Shown piece by piece: positions 10,869-20,907 of a stretch of 64,000 nucleotides of DNA. The stretch is from Symsagittifera roscoffensis. Its lineage: Eukaryota; Xenacoelomorpha; Acoela; Convolutidae. Each line of letters begins with the position of its first letter. Positions within the stretch are counted from its first letter, which is position 1. Location: contig NC_087063.1 in NCBI RefSeq assembly GCF_963678635.1, positions 15,507,006 to 15,571,005 on the forward strand, given 5' to 3'. The notes beneath the pieces are model-generated. The model saw only the letters and a program-made list of their open reading frames with translations, made no database searches and was not told the origin of the DNA. Both the position numbers and the translations under genes were made by a program.

Positions 10869-11727
10869 ATCGGCGTCAAATTCTTCTAAAGCTTGTTGTA
10901 CGCCCTGATTTATCGTCGACAATATTTCGCTCCCGGAATCTTGCTCTGCGACTTTGATGGGTGAATTCCCGATGGAAGACTTCCGCGATATCTGAACGTA
11001 CCCCAATTTCGCGAGGGGAATGAGGAAACCAGAAGGTGACCAGCACAAGAAAGTAGGCGGTCTGATTGTAGATCTGGGCTGTGTGGCAACAGGATGCGTT
11101 TCCTCTGGTGTGCTGTCCAGCAAAATTGGCTCTAAAGCGGATCCGGATGATGATGGTTCAGGAAGACTGCTGTCTTGAGACGATTTCTGAGGGATTTCTG
11201 GAATGACGATAACTTCTGTCGACGAATTTGTGGTCGTTTGTATGAGCGTCGGGTTTCCGCCAGTCAACTTCCCACTGGTGTTTTTTTCTGAGGGTTGGCT
11301 CTGATTGATTTCTGGGTAGGGGATGATTTCCTCGTTCCGGCTTAAATATGTCCATTTTCCAAAGTGACCGCGTGGTTCAAAGAATCAACAATCGCCTCCC
11401 TTAAATGGATTAAAATACGATTTTCCAATACAATAAAAAAGGTTACTTCCAGCAGTGGCCAATTTCGCTAGAGAAGGCCGTTTCCGATTACATATTGGGA
11501 TTGGGGTTGCTCGACTTCCATGGGTAGTTTTTGCCAGTGGGATGCCCGAGTCTGAGGAGAAGATTGGGGTTGCTCGACTTCCATGGGTAATCCTTGCAAG
11601 TGGGATGTCTGAATCTGAGGAGAAGATTGGGGTTGATCGATTTCCATAGATAATCTTTGCCAGTCGGATGTCCGAATCTGAACAGGAGTCCATCACCGCG
11701 TCTTCGTATCCGTCCTCTGCTCCATTC
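10842..11727 (-). pseudogene. Retroelement pol tail, unit 2
   Basis: Duplicate of 5467-6330: the same 20-residue SDSDIPLA repeats (11696-11385) and Ser/Thr/Pro-rich frame (11267-10842). The last codons run across the duplication joint and pick up foreign residues (FVQMPPS) before a stop. The integrase part seen in unit 1 has been deleted here; sequence jumps at 11727 to the equivalent of 7587. Confidence 0.6.
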
Positions 11728-12589
11728 TAGGGCGTTAACGAAGTGATTCGTATTATGCCGAAGTTTAAAATTTAAAACTACGATTAGTTTTCACTGTTAA
11801 TCCATCCTTTAATGAAAATGGAATCAGTTCTTACAATAACAGCTAATACATAAACCAAAATCAACAACATTGTTAAAAAATTTTTATCCCTTGGCATTTT
11901 GTTAATTAATTATGCAATTTAACAAGTCGAATTATTGGTTTGACAGTTCCATTTGGTTGCGTTAAGCCGCAAGCATGACTGTTTTTGACACGGCTACAAA
12001 GATTTGCTGGGATATATCAATAATTATTTATGGGAGGCGGATCAATAAGCAGAATGGTTTAAGAGCAGAATGGGTCCGAAAACCCTTTTTATGATACACA
12101 TAGGAAAACTTATTTTAAAAAAATCAAAATGGCCGTTTTCAATCAAATTTGAAATTGTAAAAGAGTAAATCCACAAATTTAGTAAAGAAATGATTTAAGA
12201 ACTGATTTTAATAGCTTCAAATTTGAGTCTATGGCTGCTACGAATTAATTCGAATTTACTTTCTAGGGCGCTTACGAATTAATTCAGGGTATGCCATAGT
12301 TTTAAATTTAAAAATACGATTAGTTGTCACTGTTAATCCTTACTATAATGAAAATGGAATCAGTTCTTACAATAACAGCTACTACATAAAATTTTGTTTA
12401 GCCGAGATAAACCAAAGTAAAAAACATTGTTAAAAATTTTTTTATCCCTGGGCATTTTGTTAATTAATTATGCAATTTAACTAATTGAAATATTTGGTTT
12501 GACAGTTTCAGATGGTTCCGTTAAGCCAAAAGCATGACTGTTTTTTACATGGCTACAAAGATTTTAAATTCTAAAAGAGTATATTCACG

Positions 12590-12985
12590 AACTTAGTTGA
12601 GTAATGATTAAAGATTTGTTCATGGATTCCACAGACAATAGTTAAGTCTTTGTTCGTAAATTCTGCATTCGTTGTTCTAGCTATATTCATTAATCAAGGT
12701 TGCTGGAATATCAAATTACGGATTTACAAATCGAAATGGCCATTTCTTTCAGATCTCTATTTTTTTATTCAATTACTTAAAGGGTATATCCAGGAACTCA
12801 TTTAATTAATGATTTAAGATTTGTTCGTGGATTCCACAGACAATGGTTAAGTATTTATTCGTAATTTCCGCATTCATTGTTCTAGCTAGCCATTGTTAAA
12901 GCTGGTTATTGCTGGATATCTCACTTACAATCTGCGGAATCCGCTATCAGTTTGTGGAATCAAAAAAAAAACTGTCAACCTCAAA
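12590..12985. repeat. GGATTCCGC-type dispersed repeat, unit 2 copy
   Basis: Counterpart of 8471-8960 in the second duplication unit, without the local 47-bp duplication seen in unit 1. It ends with the same ACAATCTGCGGAATCCGC core followed by CTATCAGTTTG. Confidence 0.65.
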
Positions 12986-13171
12986 TACAAATTTATTTTA
13001 CGTGAGATCATATAAAATAGCTACTCGGGTCCCCCTCACCTTTTCCAGAGGTGAGAACAAACCGGCATTGATGGTATCATCTTGGAGCTACCCAGACTCA
13101 TTGTCGCCCGAAATTGGTATGATACTAAGGTATGAAGTATGATACTAATGTTCACGAAAGGGGTGCCGGAT

Positions 13172-13300
13172 GTTAAGCCGATGAGACTTCAAGCCAAAAC
13201 ATAAAGTTAGGGACTTCAAGCGGGATAATTCAAATAGCGATTTGAGGTGCTTGTAACGTTTCAATTTCGGCCTCAAGTCCCTTCGGCTTGAAGTCACGTC
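13172..13300. repeat. Nested hairpin element, unit 2
   Basis: Copy of the 9123-9252 hairpin in the second duplication unit, with the pairing largely kept despite substitutions. Confidence 0.6.
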
Positions 13301-13379
13301 GGCTTGTTTCCTAGAACCCACGAAAGGACCCCAAGAAAGGCCCCCGTCGGGTTATGTAGGGCATACCATTAGCGTGGGT

Positions 13380-15365
13380 TACTTGGACGTCATTTTAACA
13401 CTGAACTCGTCGAAATTGATCCCTTGTTTGGTTGTGATGTTGTGAGCTGAGTACTCTGTGAGCTGAGTTTGTTCAGCTACACGACGGGAAAACTTGGGGT
13501 TCAGTATTTAGAATCTGCGGTGATTTTTCAGCTCTATGTTTCCTTAGAGCCACGATTGCAGAAACCTTACTTTCATCGCTAGTTTGACACTGCTTCATCA
13601 AAAGTGGTCGCTTGTCATTGACGTAAATAGCTGAAAAATTACACCCCGGATGTAGCTGATAAGATGTCGGATCAATAACTGAATCAGAGTAAAGAGAGTC
13701 AACTAAGTATTCTAGCTTCCAAAAATTGAAATCACTACCCGCAAATTTACGGCACTGGATGGCAGCAGGTGGCAGTTTTTTTTGGCAGCTCTTTCGTTTG
13801 GTTTTTGCCCAGTATCACTAAATTTCAAATCAGTTGTTGACTCGTTTTAAGCTACTCGGTTTTGCAACCGTTCCTCTACAGTCATCGTTCCTTTGTCATC
13901 TTTCAGCAGAAGAACGGAGTTAGAATGTCCTCAAAGAATGGTTTGAGCATTGTCTTTGGTTAGGACAGTGCCTCCTAAATCATAGATCCATTTTTCCACC
14001 AAAGTTTGTGGTGCTAGATTCGGTTTTGCTTTCTTTCCAGCATCTGCTGCCGCTGTACATCCGAAAGTACCCAACACATAAAATCGCAAACCAAAAAGCA
14101 GCAGACTAGATGGACGCTTATCACCGACGGCAACTTCCGAAATTCGAGATTTTTTTGACATATTTGTAATTACGACGGGTTAGGACTGGTTCCTCCCAAG
14201 ACGTCTCCCGCATTGTTTAGAAAACTACATGTGCACTTGTCAGATTTGATGAACTTGCAGAATGAAAAAAAACATTTCGAGGAATAATGTGCCTTGGTTA
14301 TGCAATCTTCCTCCGCCTCGCAGTGTCCTACTTTGAAAATCCTTGTTCGCATGGTGATTGGATGTTTCGAGAGCTTCGCACAAACGTGCCCAGGGACTTC
14401 GTATAAAATTGATTACTACAAGCTGTGGCATTAGGAGTAATTTTAGTTTGTAGGGAGTCAATCCTTGTTCTCCAAAGATAAGCACCGAAACTTGATAGCA
14501 AATTTCAGCCCACTTTTTGTATTCTATAGCGTTAAAATCAAATTCCTTCTCAAAAGTTCACTGGCGTCTTTAGTGGTGATGCACCCGAGGGTCTTTCCAG
14601 GAAATTTTGAGACGAGACTCGGGTAGATGGCTTGTAAAACTTTTACAGACTTAACGTACGTATCTGTATTTTCTTGGGGGCGAACAACAACTTATTTTTT
14701 CCATACTACTTTAAAGAGATCTTCAATTTCTGTGCTAGCCTCTTTCATTTCTTACTTCTCAGCGATGACAGTCAGCGCACAGATTCCAGAAAGGGAGACT
14801 GCAACCACTTTGCCAGCTTTGTCTGTTCCTCCTATCGAGACAGTGTTGAAATGAAAAAAAGGCTTTTTCGCCCCACGTCTGGTCAAATTTTCCTCAAAGC
14901 GCTGAATGGCAAACTTTTTGTGAGGATGCATATCATCGATTATTTTTTGTGCCATTTTACGAAGATCTGTTTCCACACATCGAGTAATCATGAGGGTGGC
15001 ATCTGGGCAAACGCAAAGAAAGTCTTCGATGCTGACCAGTGACGTCTTGGGTAACTTTTTTTTCGAAATGGCACGTTGAGTTCAGTTCTTTTTACCATTC
15101 TCTGGTTCGCAAGTTAGTGGGCGGAAGTCTGTAGTGTCATTTGACACATACAATGGGAGCCACGAGACTGTATCAGATGACTGCTAATTAGAGATACCAA
15201 TAACCAGCCGCAACAAAAAAGGTGCATCGCAACTATAAGTCAGCTTTGCTCCTAACTGTCTTAGGGAATTTGTTTGGCTGTACAACCAACCCGATTCTTG
15301 GTCGCCTGCTGTGGTGGGACCAACGTTCTGCTCCATAGCGTATCTGCTGTCTTTTCCACGGTATG
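13380..15365 (-). pseudogene. Large 3' coding region of the BRCT-containing gene (parent copy)
   Basis: After an acceptor (TTAAATTCAG, exon from 15365) one frame runs YRGKDSRYAMEQNV, SCDAPFLLRLVIGISN, TVSWLPLYVSNDTTDFRPL, SIEDFLCVCPDATLM and KPFFHFNTVS. It contains stops TAG (about 15200), TGA (about 15075), TAA at 14752 and another near 14690. After FPGKTLGCITTKDASELL a deletion follows. Next come CEALETSNHHANKDFQ, the BRCT-like segment (14161-13931), TMTVEERLQNRVA, then PAAIQCRKFAGSDFNFWKLE and YVNDKRPLLMKQCQTSDESK (13790-13550), ending near VKMTSK at about 13385. BRCT domains bind phosphoproteins or DNA ends in repair and checkpoint proteins. The rest I do not recognise. The repeated nonsense changes indicate a pseudogene. 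Confidence 0.6.
15016..15060 (-). other. Outer breakpoint of the tandem duplication
   Basis: Sequence left of about 15014 exists twice in the window. Sequence right of it (codons SLVSIEDFLC on the minus strand) exists once. The joint lies inside an exon. Confidence 0.7.
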
Positions 15366-15692
15366 CTGAATTTAATGATAAAATTATTCAAAGGGATACT
15401 TACATTCATAAATTTGAATTCTCAATACTTTAAGCCTTGGCTGAGGATTCCATTAACAATGATTAACTATTTGCTTTTAAATTCCGCACTGGCTTTTGTC
15501 CGTACGCAGAAATATTTTGCGCTCTGCTTCATTTGACAAATATTATTTTTTGGAAGATAGTACTGCGTGGAGCCAAAGTGCCTAGTTTAGTTAAAGAGCA
15601 AATAAAATAACCATACTGACTATATATAACATATAATCAATGCCGAGACTAACAATCAAGAGAGATATTTTTCCAAAACAAAATTGACCTAC

Positions 15693-16094
15693 CTGCGAAA
15701 AAGGAAACGCTGCTAGTCGATTGTACACTAATGTTGACTTCGAGGAGCCTGAACGCGAGCCTGGTAACCGCCACACCACCAATCTCACAGCTGTCTCCCC
15801 AGATATCCACGCGTAATCCTTGAATCTCCGCGGTTTTCAGTGAAAGAAACGCAACAGTTTTGACGCAAGAAACTAGGTCACTTCGAAATCCGAAAAAGTT
15901 TTCTCGGGCTTACAGAAGTTTGTAAAGTGAACCACTATTTCGGCGGTTGCTCGAAGAACGTGTCTAGGAGAAGGAACGAATGATTTGAAGCCTGTAATTT
16001 CAAGCCGAGATCGAATAGTGTTGATATCGTCAACGTTTCCGGTTTTCGTCGCCTTAGCCAAATCGTACTTGAAATCTTCCAAAGATCTCAGCTT
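15693..16094 (-). pseudogene. Upstream exon of the BRCT-containing gene
   Basis: The exon begins after TTATTTTAG on the minus strand (acceptor at 16095-16096) and ends at a consensus donor CAG/GTAGGT at 15692. The frame reads KLRSLEDFKYDLAKATKTG, EITGFKSFVPSPRHVLRATA and HFTNFCKPEKTF. It then needs one extra T in a T-run near 15892 to continue FGFRSDLVSC, LKTAEIQGLRVDIWGDSCEI and TRLAFRLLEVN to the donor. The donor leaves phase 1, exactly matching the 2-nt remainder at the acceptor of the next exon at 15365. That supports one gene across both. There is no signal peptide or membrane segment. The family was not recognised. Confidence 0.55.
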
Positions 16095-16420
16095 CTAAAA
16101 TAAGCGAGTAACTATAAAACGGGTCGAAAAAGTAAATCTACACTTTTTGCGACCACCTTTACCGCGTTTTATTCTCTGGAAGTCTTTTTCAGCTACTTCC
16201 ATTAGTCCTTGGAGGCTAATTCTATGACATCGAACATAAAGCAGAACTTGGCGCCCAAATTTTTCAGATCCTTTTGGAGTGCGCCATTCTTGTAGTTTCT
16301 CCAGTGCTCTCTTCCGAGTAGTCTTGCGAGGAATCACATGCTTCGAAAAATGAATATGATGGTGCCTGTGTAAGGACGCGGTTGCTGAACTTCTTGATGG
16401 TTCATAGGGTGATGGAAGAG
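16095..16420 (-). CDS. Basic exon of the BRCT-containing gene
   Basis: It opens after an acceptor-like CATTAG (16421-16426) on the minus strand. The product is strongly basic: SPYEPSRSSATASLHRHHH, KTTRKRALEKLQEWRTPKG, KFGRQVLLYVRCHRISLQGL and KRGKGGRKK. This is consistent with a nucleic-acid-binding or nuclear localisation region. The 3' end is uncertain. A GTAAAG donor lies within RGKGG and a GTGTAG one after KK, but neither joins the next exon in phase, so a frame defect or a different junction is likely. Confidence 0.45.
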
Positions 16421-16592
16421 CTAATGTTTGTTAGATTGCTGATTCTGTTAAGGTCGGGGTTCTTGATGAATTTCCTAAGTGATCTAAGGGCGGTGTCGAT
16501 CTGTTCTGATGGTTTATAACACTAAAAGGTGAGTATTCGGGTAGCATTGTTTTTGAAAAGAAAAACTTGACCAGGTTCCTCCGTTTTTTGTT

Positions 16593-16730
16593 CTACGGTA
16601 TTTCCTTGAAGCACCGTAGAATTAACATCTGCATGATTCCTGCTGCTACTGCAATCGAATGACCGCGTTGCCGTGGTATTGCTAATTTTCGTACAAGATC
16701 GTCAACTTCCAATGTAGTTCCATCGACCAT
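16593..16730 (-). CDS. Possible 5' exon of the BRCT-containing gene
   Basis: A 45-codon frame starts at an ATG (16730) just after TTTCAG, so it may be an internal exon as well as a first exon. It reads MVDGTTLEVDDLVRKLAIPR and RGHSIAVAAGIMQMLILRCF. The frame ends at TAG, but a donor-like GTAGAA overlaps the stop. It is assigned to the same gene by strand and position only. Confidence 0.4.
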   Translation of the reverse strand: MVDGTTLEVDDLVRKLAIPRQRGHSIAVAAGIMQMLILRCFKEIP

Positions 16731-16739
16731 TTCTGAAAC

Positions 16740-17480
16740 TAGTCTTTTTCTTGTTCGATATTTGTTTGCCAATTCTTTTCCTGCTATTTCGACAAAAATT
16801 TTGGCGTCTAAAAATTTTCGATCAATATCTGATGCTATCGAATAGCGATTTTACAGTTGTTGATCCATACTTTTCTCGGTCATCGAAGAGTGGTTTTTCT
16901 GATCCGGCGAGTCGTTCATTTGTATGTCGTTTCGTACGCGTCGCTTTGTGCGTCGCGATTCGTATCTTGGTTTATTTGTCGGTACGTCGAGTATCGTATC
17001 AATTTTTGTCAATATTCGTGTCGGTTTTGTTTGTCGGAATTGTTTCAGGTGCAGTAATGAATGAATTTAGAAGATTTTCAAACTGGATTTGAAAGAGGTG
17101 CAGTGATGAATGAAAAGAGGGTGTTACTTAAGATATCCATATCCGTGGAATTACCAATTTGCTTAATTGGAAAACTTGGCCTAACCGGCTTGGCCGAACT
17201 TATCGACAAAATTATGAAGCTTCATAGCGTCATAATTGTTTCGATACCTTTTAAACCGTCAGCTAAAGTAGTCACTAATTTTTTCTTGAGTTTGATTAAT
17301 TGGATTTCCAAGTGTTAGATTTCATAATTCGTGATTACCATACGCTCCTCATATTCGCTCCTCTTTTTTCCTGTTATATGCTTTCTTGAAAAAAATGTTT
17401 CATCTTCTCAAATATTTTTTTTCCAGTAAACAAAACATTAATTATATCATCGTTTCTGAATTGCATGTGTAACCGTTTAG
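16740..17480. other. Unassigned, T-rich
   Basis: Contains an open frame at 16751-17092 rich in Val, Phe and Arg (repeats of FVCRFVR type), which mirrors the simple TCGT-rich composition. There is also a duplicated GAGGTGCAGTGATGAATGAA-like motif at 17050 and 17095. I find no domain and do not call a gene. Confidence 0.35.
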
Positions 17481-17489
17481 TTTATTAAC

Positions 17490-18310
17490 CCACCTCAAAT
17501 ACTGAAATAGTCCGTTCAGTTTTGCAAAATTTCAAAACTGACAGGAGTTAATGGCGCCGTTCAGTCTACTTCTCATCCCAAATACTGAATTAGTCGTTAG
17601 TTCGAGATTTGTAAAATCTCAAATCTTGACGGAAAGGAACGTGTAATGGCGCCGTGCAGTCTATCCCAAATACTGAAATTCTCAAATTTTGACCAAAAGG
17701 AATGTGTAATGGCGCCGCGCAGTCTATTGCCCATCCTAAAAACTCAAATAGTTTGTTCTAGTTTTGCAAAATCTCAGTAGTTCTTGTTGCAGTTCAAATC
17801 AATCTCAATTACTGATCAGTTCGTTCCAGTTTCGTTCCAAGTTCATTCCAATTTACATTACAAATTTTACCTCAATGAGAATATCTCAATATACACTGAA
17901 AAAAGTTTTGCAGTTGCAAAATCCCAAATACTGACAAAATCCCAATACTGACGAAATCCCAAATACTGACAAAATCCCAATTACTGACAAAATCCCAAAT
18001 ACTGACAAAATCCCAATACTGACAAAATTCCAAATACTAACAAAATCCTAAATACTGACAAATCCCAATTACTGACAAATCCCAATTACTGACAAAATCC
18101 CAAATGCTGACAAAATCGCAAATTTTGACAAAATCCCATTTGCTGACAAAATCCCAAATACTGACAAAATCCCAATTACTGACAAAATCTCAAATATTGA
18201 CCAAAAGTTCTGCAATTGCAGAACTTTTTGTTTGTAATTGGGATTTTGTCAATATTTGGGATTTAGCAGAGCTGCAACGAACTATAATCACTATTTGAGA
18301 TTTTGCAACG
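17490..18310. repeat. CAAATACTGAC minisatellite with foldback end
   Basis: 17490-17800 has loose copies of a roughly 70-bp unit with AATACTGAAATAGT and GTAATGGCGCCG. 17918-18205 is a dense array of 16-18 bp units (CAAAATCCCAAATACTGA and variants). At 18203-18232 lies the palindrome CAAAAGTTCTGCAATTGCAG/AACTTTTTG. Reverse-complement units follow it, so the array folds back on itself. Confidence 0.8.
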
Positions 18311-18384
18311 AACTATAATCAGTGTTTTAAAATGGGGGGAAGTTAACAGGGTACAAAAGTCGTGGGGGCAATTTAGGGGGATAT

Positions 18385-18535
18385 ATCTTTATAGGGTGAT
18401 ATTCCCCGGGTTGCGCCTTATGGTGGGCAACCCGGGTCGCTACAAAGGTACCGCAGAGGGGAGAAAATAACAAGATCCAAAACCGCGGTTTTGGATCCTT
18501 TATTTTCTCCCCTTTATGACACCTTGTAACGAATA
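18385..18535. repeat. Long palindrome (cruciform-forming)
   Basis: The core GATCCAAAACCGCGGTTTTGG is flanked by AGGGGAGAAAAT on the left and ATTTTCTCCCC on the right. The arms extend outwards with mismatches to TACAAAGG and CCTTGTAA. A second hairpin, CCCGGGTTGC with GCAACCCGGG, lies at about 18405-18440. It is GC-rich against the local background. Confidence 0.7.
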
Positions 18536-18550
18536 TGCCATCAAGAATTT

Positions 18551-18750
18551 GAGATTTTGCTGAAAACCGATGCTCGAAGAGGGATGCGAAACTGCAGAAA
18601 CTGACTTGCATGTTCAGTGGCACAGAGGGCTTCAGCGACTGCTACAGAACTACAGAGCATGTGTTGTCGCCTGGATGCTGGGAGAGAATAAGAGCCAGTC
18701 GAAGATCTGGGCTCAAACGAAAGCTGCTCTCTTCCACAAGGAAAAGTAAT
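18551..18750 (+). repeat. Exon-like block, copy 1
   Basis: Nearly identical to 19184-19383. Two frames are open. One gives FSDCYRTTEHVLSPGCWERI and the other LQRLLQNYRACVVAW with a frameshift. Neither matches a family I know. It ends in AGGAAAAGT followed by unrelated sequence. Confidence 0.5.
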
Positions 18751-19183
18751 AGTCAGTCTATCTTGAAAATTGGTTTTTTTAGTTTTGAAAAAACGCGGTT
18801 GATCCTATAAATTTATTTTTAAAATATTTTCAGATTTGATTCGGTTTTAATTTTGATTTGATTTCCTTTATTCATTACCGATTAACTCGATATATGACTG
18901 GCTTCGAGGTCAAAAGTAAGTTTATCATGATTCTCAACGTTTATCTTAGAATACTAACGGGTCTGTTGGTCTGGAGGTAAAGAATATGGCTCCCAAACAA
19001 GAGGTTAAGGGATTGAATTCGCGCCTCTGCAGGATGATTTTAAACCAACGAAGTAAACGTGCATCACAATTATTGTGGCCTAAAATACTGATTTTTTGAT
19101 TTTGTTTTTATTAGGTTGATTTTATTTTTCTTTTCGTTTCCAGAGTTCGACCTACAATTTTCGCAGAAAGCAACACGGTACGC

Positions 19184-19383
19184 CATTTTGCTGAAAACCG
19201 ATGCTAGAAGAGGGATGCGAAACTGCAGAAACTGACTTGCATGTTCTGTGGCTCAGAGGGCTTCAGCGACTGCTACAGAACTACAGAGCATGTGTTGTCG
19301 CCTGGATGCTGGGAGAGAATAAGAGCCAGTCGAAGATCTGGGCTCAAACGGAGGCTGCTCTCTCCCACAAGGAAAAGTTATAA
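19184..19383 (+). CDS. Exon-like block, copy 2 (open)
   Basis: An ATG at 19201 opens a 60-residue frame, MLEEGCETAETDLHVLWLRG then NYRACVVAWMLGENKSQSKI, ending in TAA. A second frame over the same bases (CMFCGSEGFSDCYRTTEHVL) has a Cys-x2-Cys pair and could be the real one if this is an internal exon. The roughly 200-bp block is shared with 18551-18750, while the sequences between the copies are unrelated. It is therefore either a duplicated exon or a small mobile repeat. Confidence 0.4.
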
Positions 19384-19532
19384 CTTTGTGCGGTAAACTT
19401 ATGAGGGTTGCCAATTACCCTTCAGAGCGAAGCAGAGGAGGTCAAATTTGATCTGCGAGGATGAAATGGGCGATGATCAGAGTGAGTGAAGATGTGTGCT
19501 TTTGAAATAAAATATAAAATAAGATATGTTTA

Positions 19533-19911
19533 TTGAATTCATATTCAAACTGTCTCAGCACTAAGCCAAATAATTCAAACCACGTCTGCGCAACTAGACT
19601 GTATCACGACAACGACAAAGAGGCAGACGACGAGACGGACTACCGTAAGAAATGCGTTGGGAACCAGCAGAAACACGACCAAGACCAAGACGACGAGCAG
19701 GACGACATCCTGGAACAAACATGAGCAGTGCAGAAATGGGCATGATGTGACGACTACCTGGTGCAACCAGGAACCAAAAGAGCCAGATGCGACGAGCGGG
19801 TACAAGCAGGAACAATTGGCGACGTTTTGGTGCAAAATGGTGCCAGAGGATGAGGAACCCATTTTGACCATTCGAATTTTATGTAACAAAACACCATTTT
19901 TTAAAATATAA
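19533..19911 (+). CDS. Thr/Asp-rich low-complexity ORF
   Basis: ACGAC-rich DNA keeps two overlapping plus-strand frames open. One is acidic (HDQDQDDEQDDILEQT) and ends at 19724. The other is Thr/Arg-rich (SRNTTKTKTTSRTTSW) and then becomes non-repetitive (KMVPEDEEPILTIRILCNKT), ending at 19911. The second, with its ordinary-looking end, is the better candidate. Openness of several frames is expected from the simple composition, so the call is weak. Confidence 0.3.
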
Positions 19912-19944
19912 TAGTATGCAATTGAATCAACATCACTGTTTTAG

Positions 19945-20150
19945 CCCTCTATTTCACTGAATGACGGTGTAATTTCCAAGGGCACTGCTCCAGGTACTGT
20001 TGGTACTACAGTTACTGCTCCAGAAGTGACAAGTACTATCAATGAACAAGGGCACTGCTCCAACGGCACTGCTCCAGGTACTGTTGGTACTACAGTTACC
20101 GCTCCAGAAGTGACAAGTACTACCTATGAATATACCTCGGAAGTCATCCA
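19945..20150 (+). CDS. Mucin-like Thr/Pro repeat exon
   Basis: After an acceptor (CTGTTTTAG at about 19945) an open frame encodes two copies of a Thr/Val/Pro repeat (GTAPGTVGTTVTAPEVTST). They are separated by a short Asn/Gln spacer and together cover about 130 bp (19979-20122). Such repeats are typical O-glycosylation targets in secreted or surface proteins, or flexible linkers. It precedes the JmjC exons on the same strand, but I cannot show that they are spliced together. Confidence 0.45.
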
Positions 20151-20195
20151 ACGGTGCGCCAAGTTGCCCATCGGTGCGCCAGCTGCGCCAATTAG

Positions 20196-20426
20196 GATGG
20201 TACCACTCACGAGGTACCGAATGGACCGTGTCTGAGGCCAGATCCACTTCCTTTCGTACCAGAGTTCGTTTCGCCCTTTCCTATACCAGGCTCCATTTCG
20301 ACACTTCACAGTCTGCTTGAAGCAGATCTGAGAACAGATGAACGACCTCCTCTAGTGCGGATACAGAAACCAAAAGCTCTTCGGGTAAAACCGCTGAGTT
20401 TTACCGTGGTTTCAGGCAGCTCTTGA
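20196..20426 (+). CDS. Proline-rich exon upstream of the JmjC region
   Basis: A 76-codon open frame starts right after CAATTAG. It has a Pro-rich start (PDPLPFVPEFVSPFPIPG) and a basic end (RIQKPKALRVKPLSF), and stops at TGA. A similar open piece at 20654-20823 (HQRFKSQLADSCKFD, LKEYSEELRVRRFILKK) lies between acceptor TATTAG and donor AG/GTAATC. By position the latter could be the N-terminal helical part of the JmjC protein. Phases do not all match: the A8 run before the donor probably carries a frameshift. Confidence 0.4.
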   Translation, partial: DGTTHEVPNGPCLRPDPLPFVPEFVSPFPIPGSISTLHSLLEADLRTDERPPLVRIQKPKALRVKPLSFTVVSGSS

Positions 20427-20907
20427 AGCACGAGTTCCAGTATGATTGACATGTTACCTCCAATTGACCATGGCAATTTTTGAGAGAGACTTTCGCAAGT
20501 AAACATCTGAACCTAAAACTAGCTCAAAGTCGTTATAATTAAATTTCGATCATCTTTTTTGGATATTTCGTTAGATCAGGCCTGCCTCAAGTCTAATACA
20601 GTGCCTGCCTTCGGTTGATCTTGTCAACTGGATCCGGTCAGTTTGGGTATTAGCCAACATGGAGCTTTGTTAGTTCCATCGGCTACATCCATCAAAGGTT
20701 CAAAAGCCAACTAGCGGATAGTTGCAAGTTTGACAGCCAAATAAATGGGGACAATTTCATTGACCAAATTTTGAAGGAATACTCCGAGGAACTCAGAGTT
20801 AGACGGTTTATCTTAAAAAAAAGGTAATCAGTTTGTAAAGTAATTAGACTCCTAATAAGACTCCAGTTATCAAATAAGTTTAACCTCACATTTGTGTTCA
20901 ATCCTAG

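Larger units (their letters stand above)
10871..15014 (+). repeat. Large tandem duplication, unit 2
   Basis: Direct repeat of unit 1. Its left edge abuts the truncated end of the unit 1 gene at about 10869, with shared bases ACAAACGCA/GGCGTC at the joint. Its right edge continues without a break into the parent gene (frame open through 15014 on the minus strand), so unit 2 is the copy attached to the original 5' half. Confidence 0.85.

Noticed and set aside
17918-18205. CRISPR array
   Set aside because: Regular short repeats but with no unique spacers of constant length, in a eukaryotic context without cas genes.
18104-18298. LTKSQILTKSQ repeat protein
   Set aside because: A direct readout of the CAAAATCCCAAATACTGA-type minisatellite; other frames are equally open.
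19575-19889. Hydrophobic minus-strand ORF as a membrane protein
   Set aside because: It mirrors the ACGAC-rich plus strand (GTC/GTT codons give Val/Leu), so the hydrophobicity is a composition effect.
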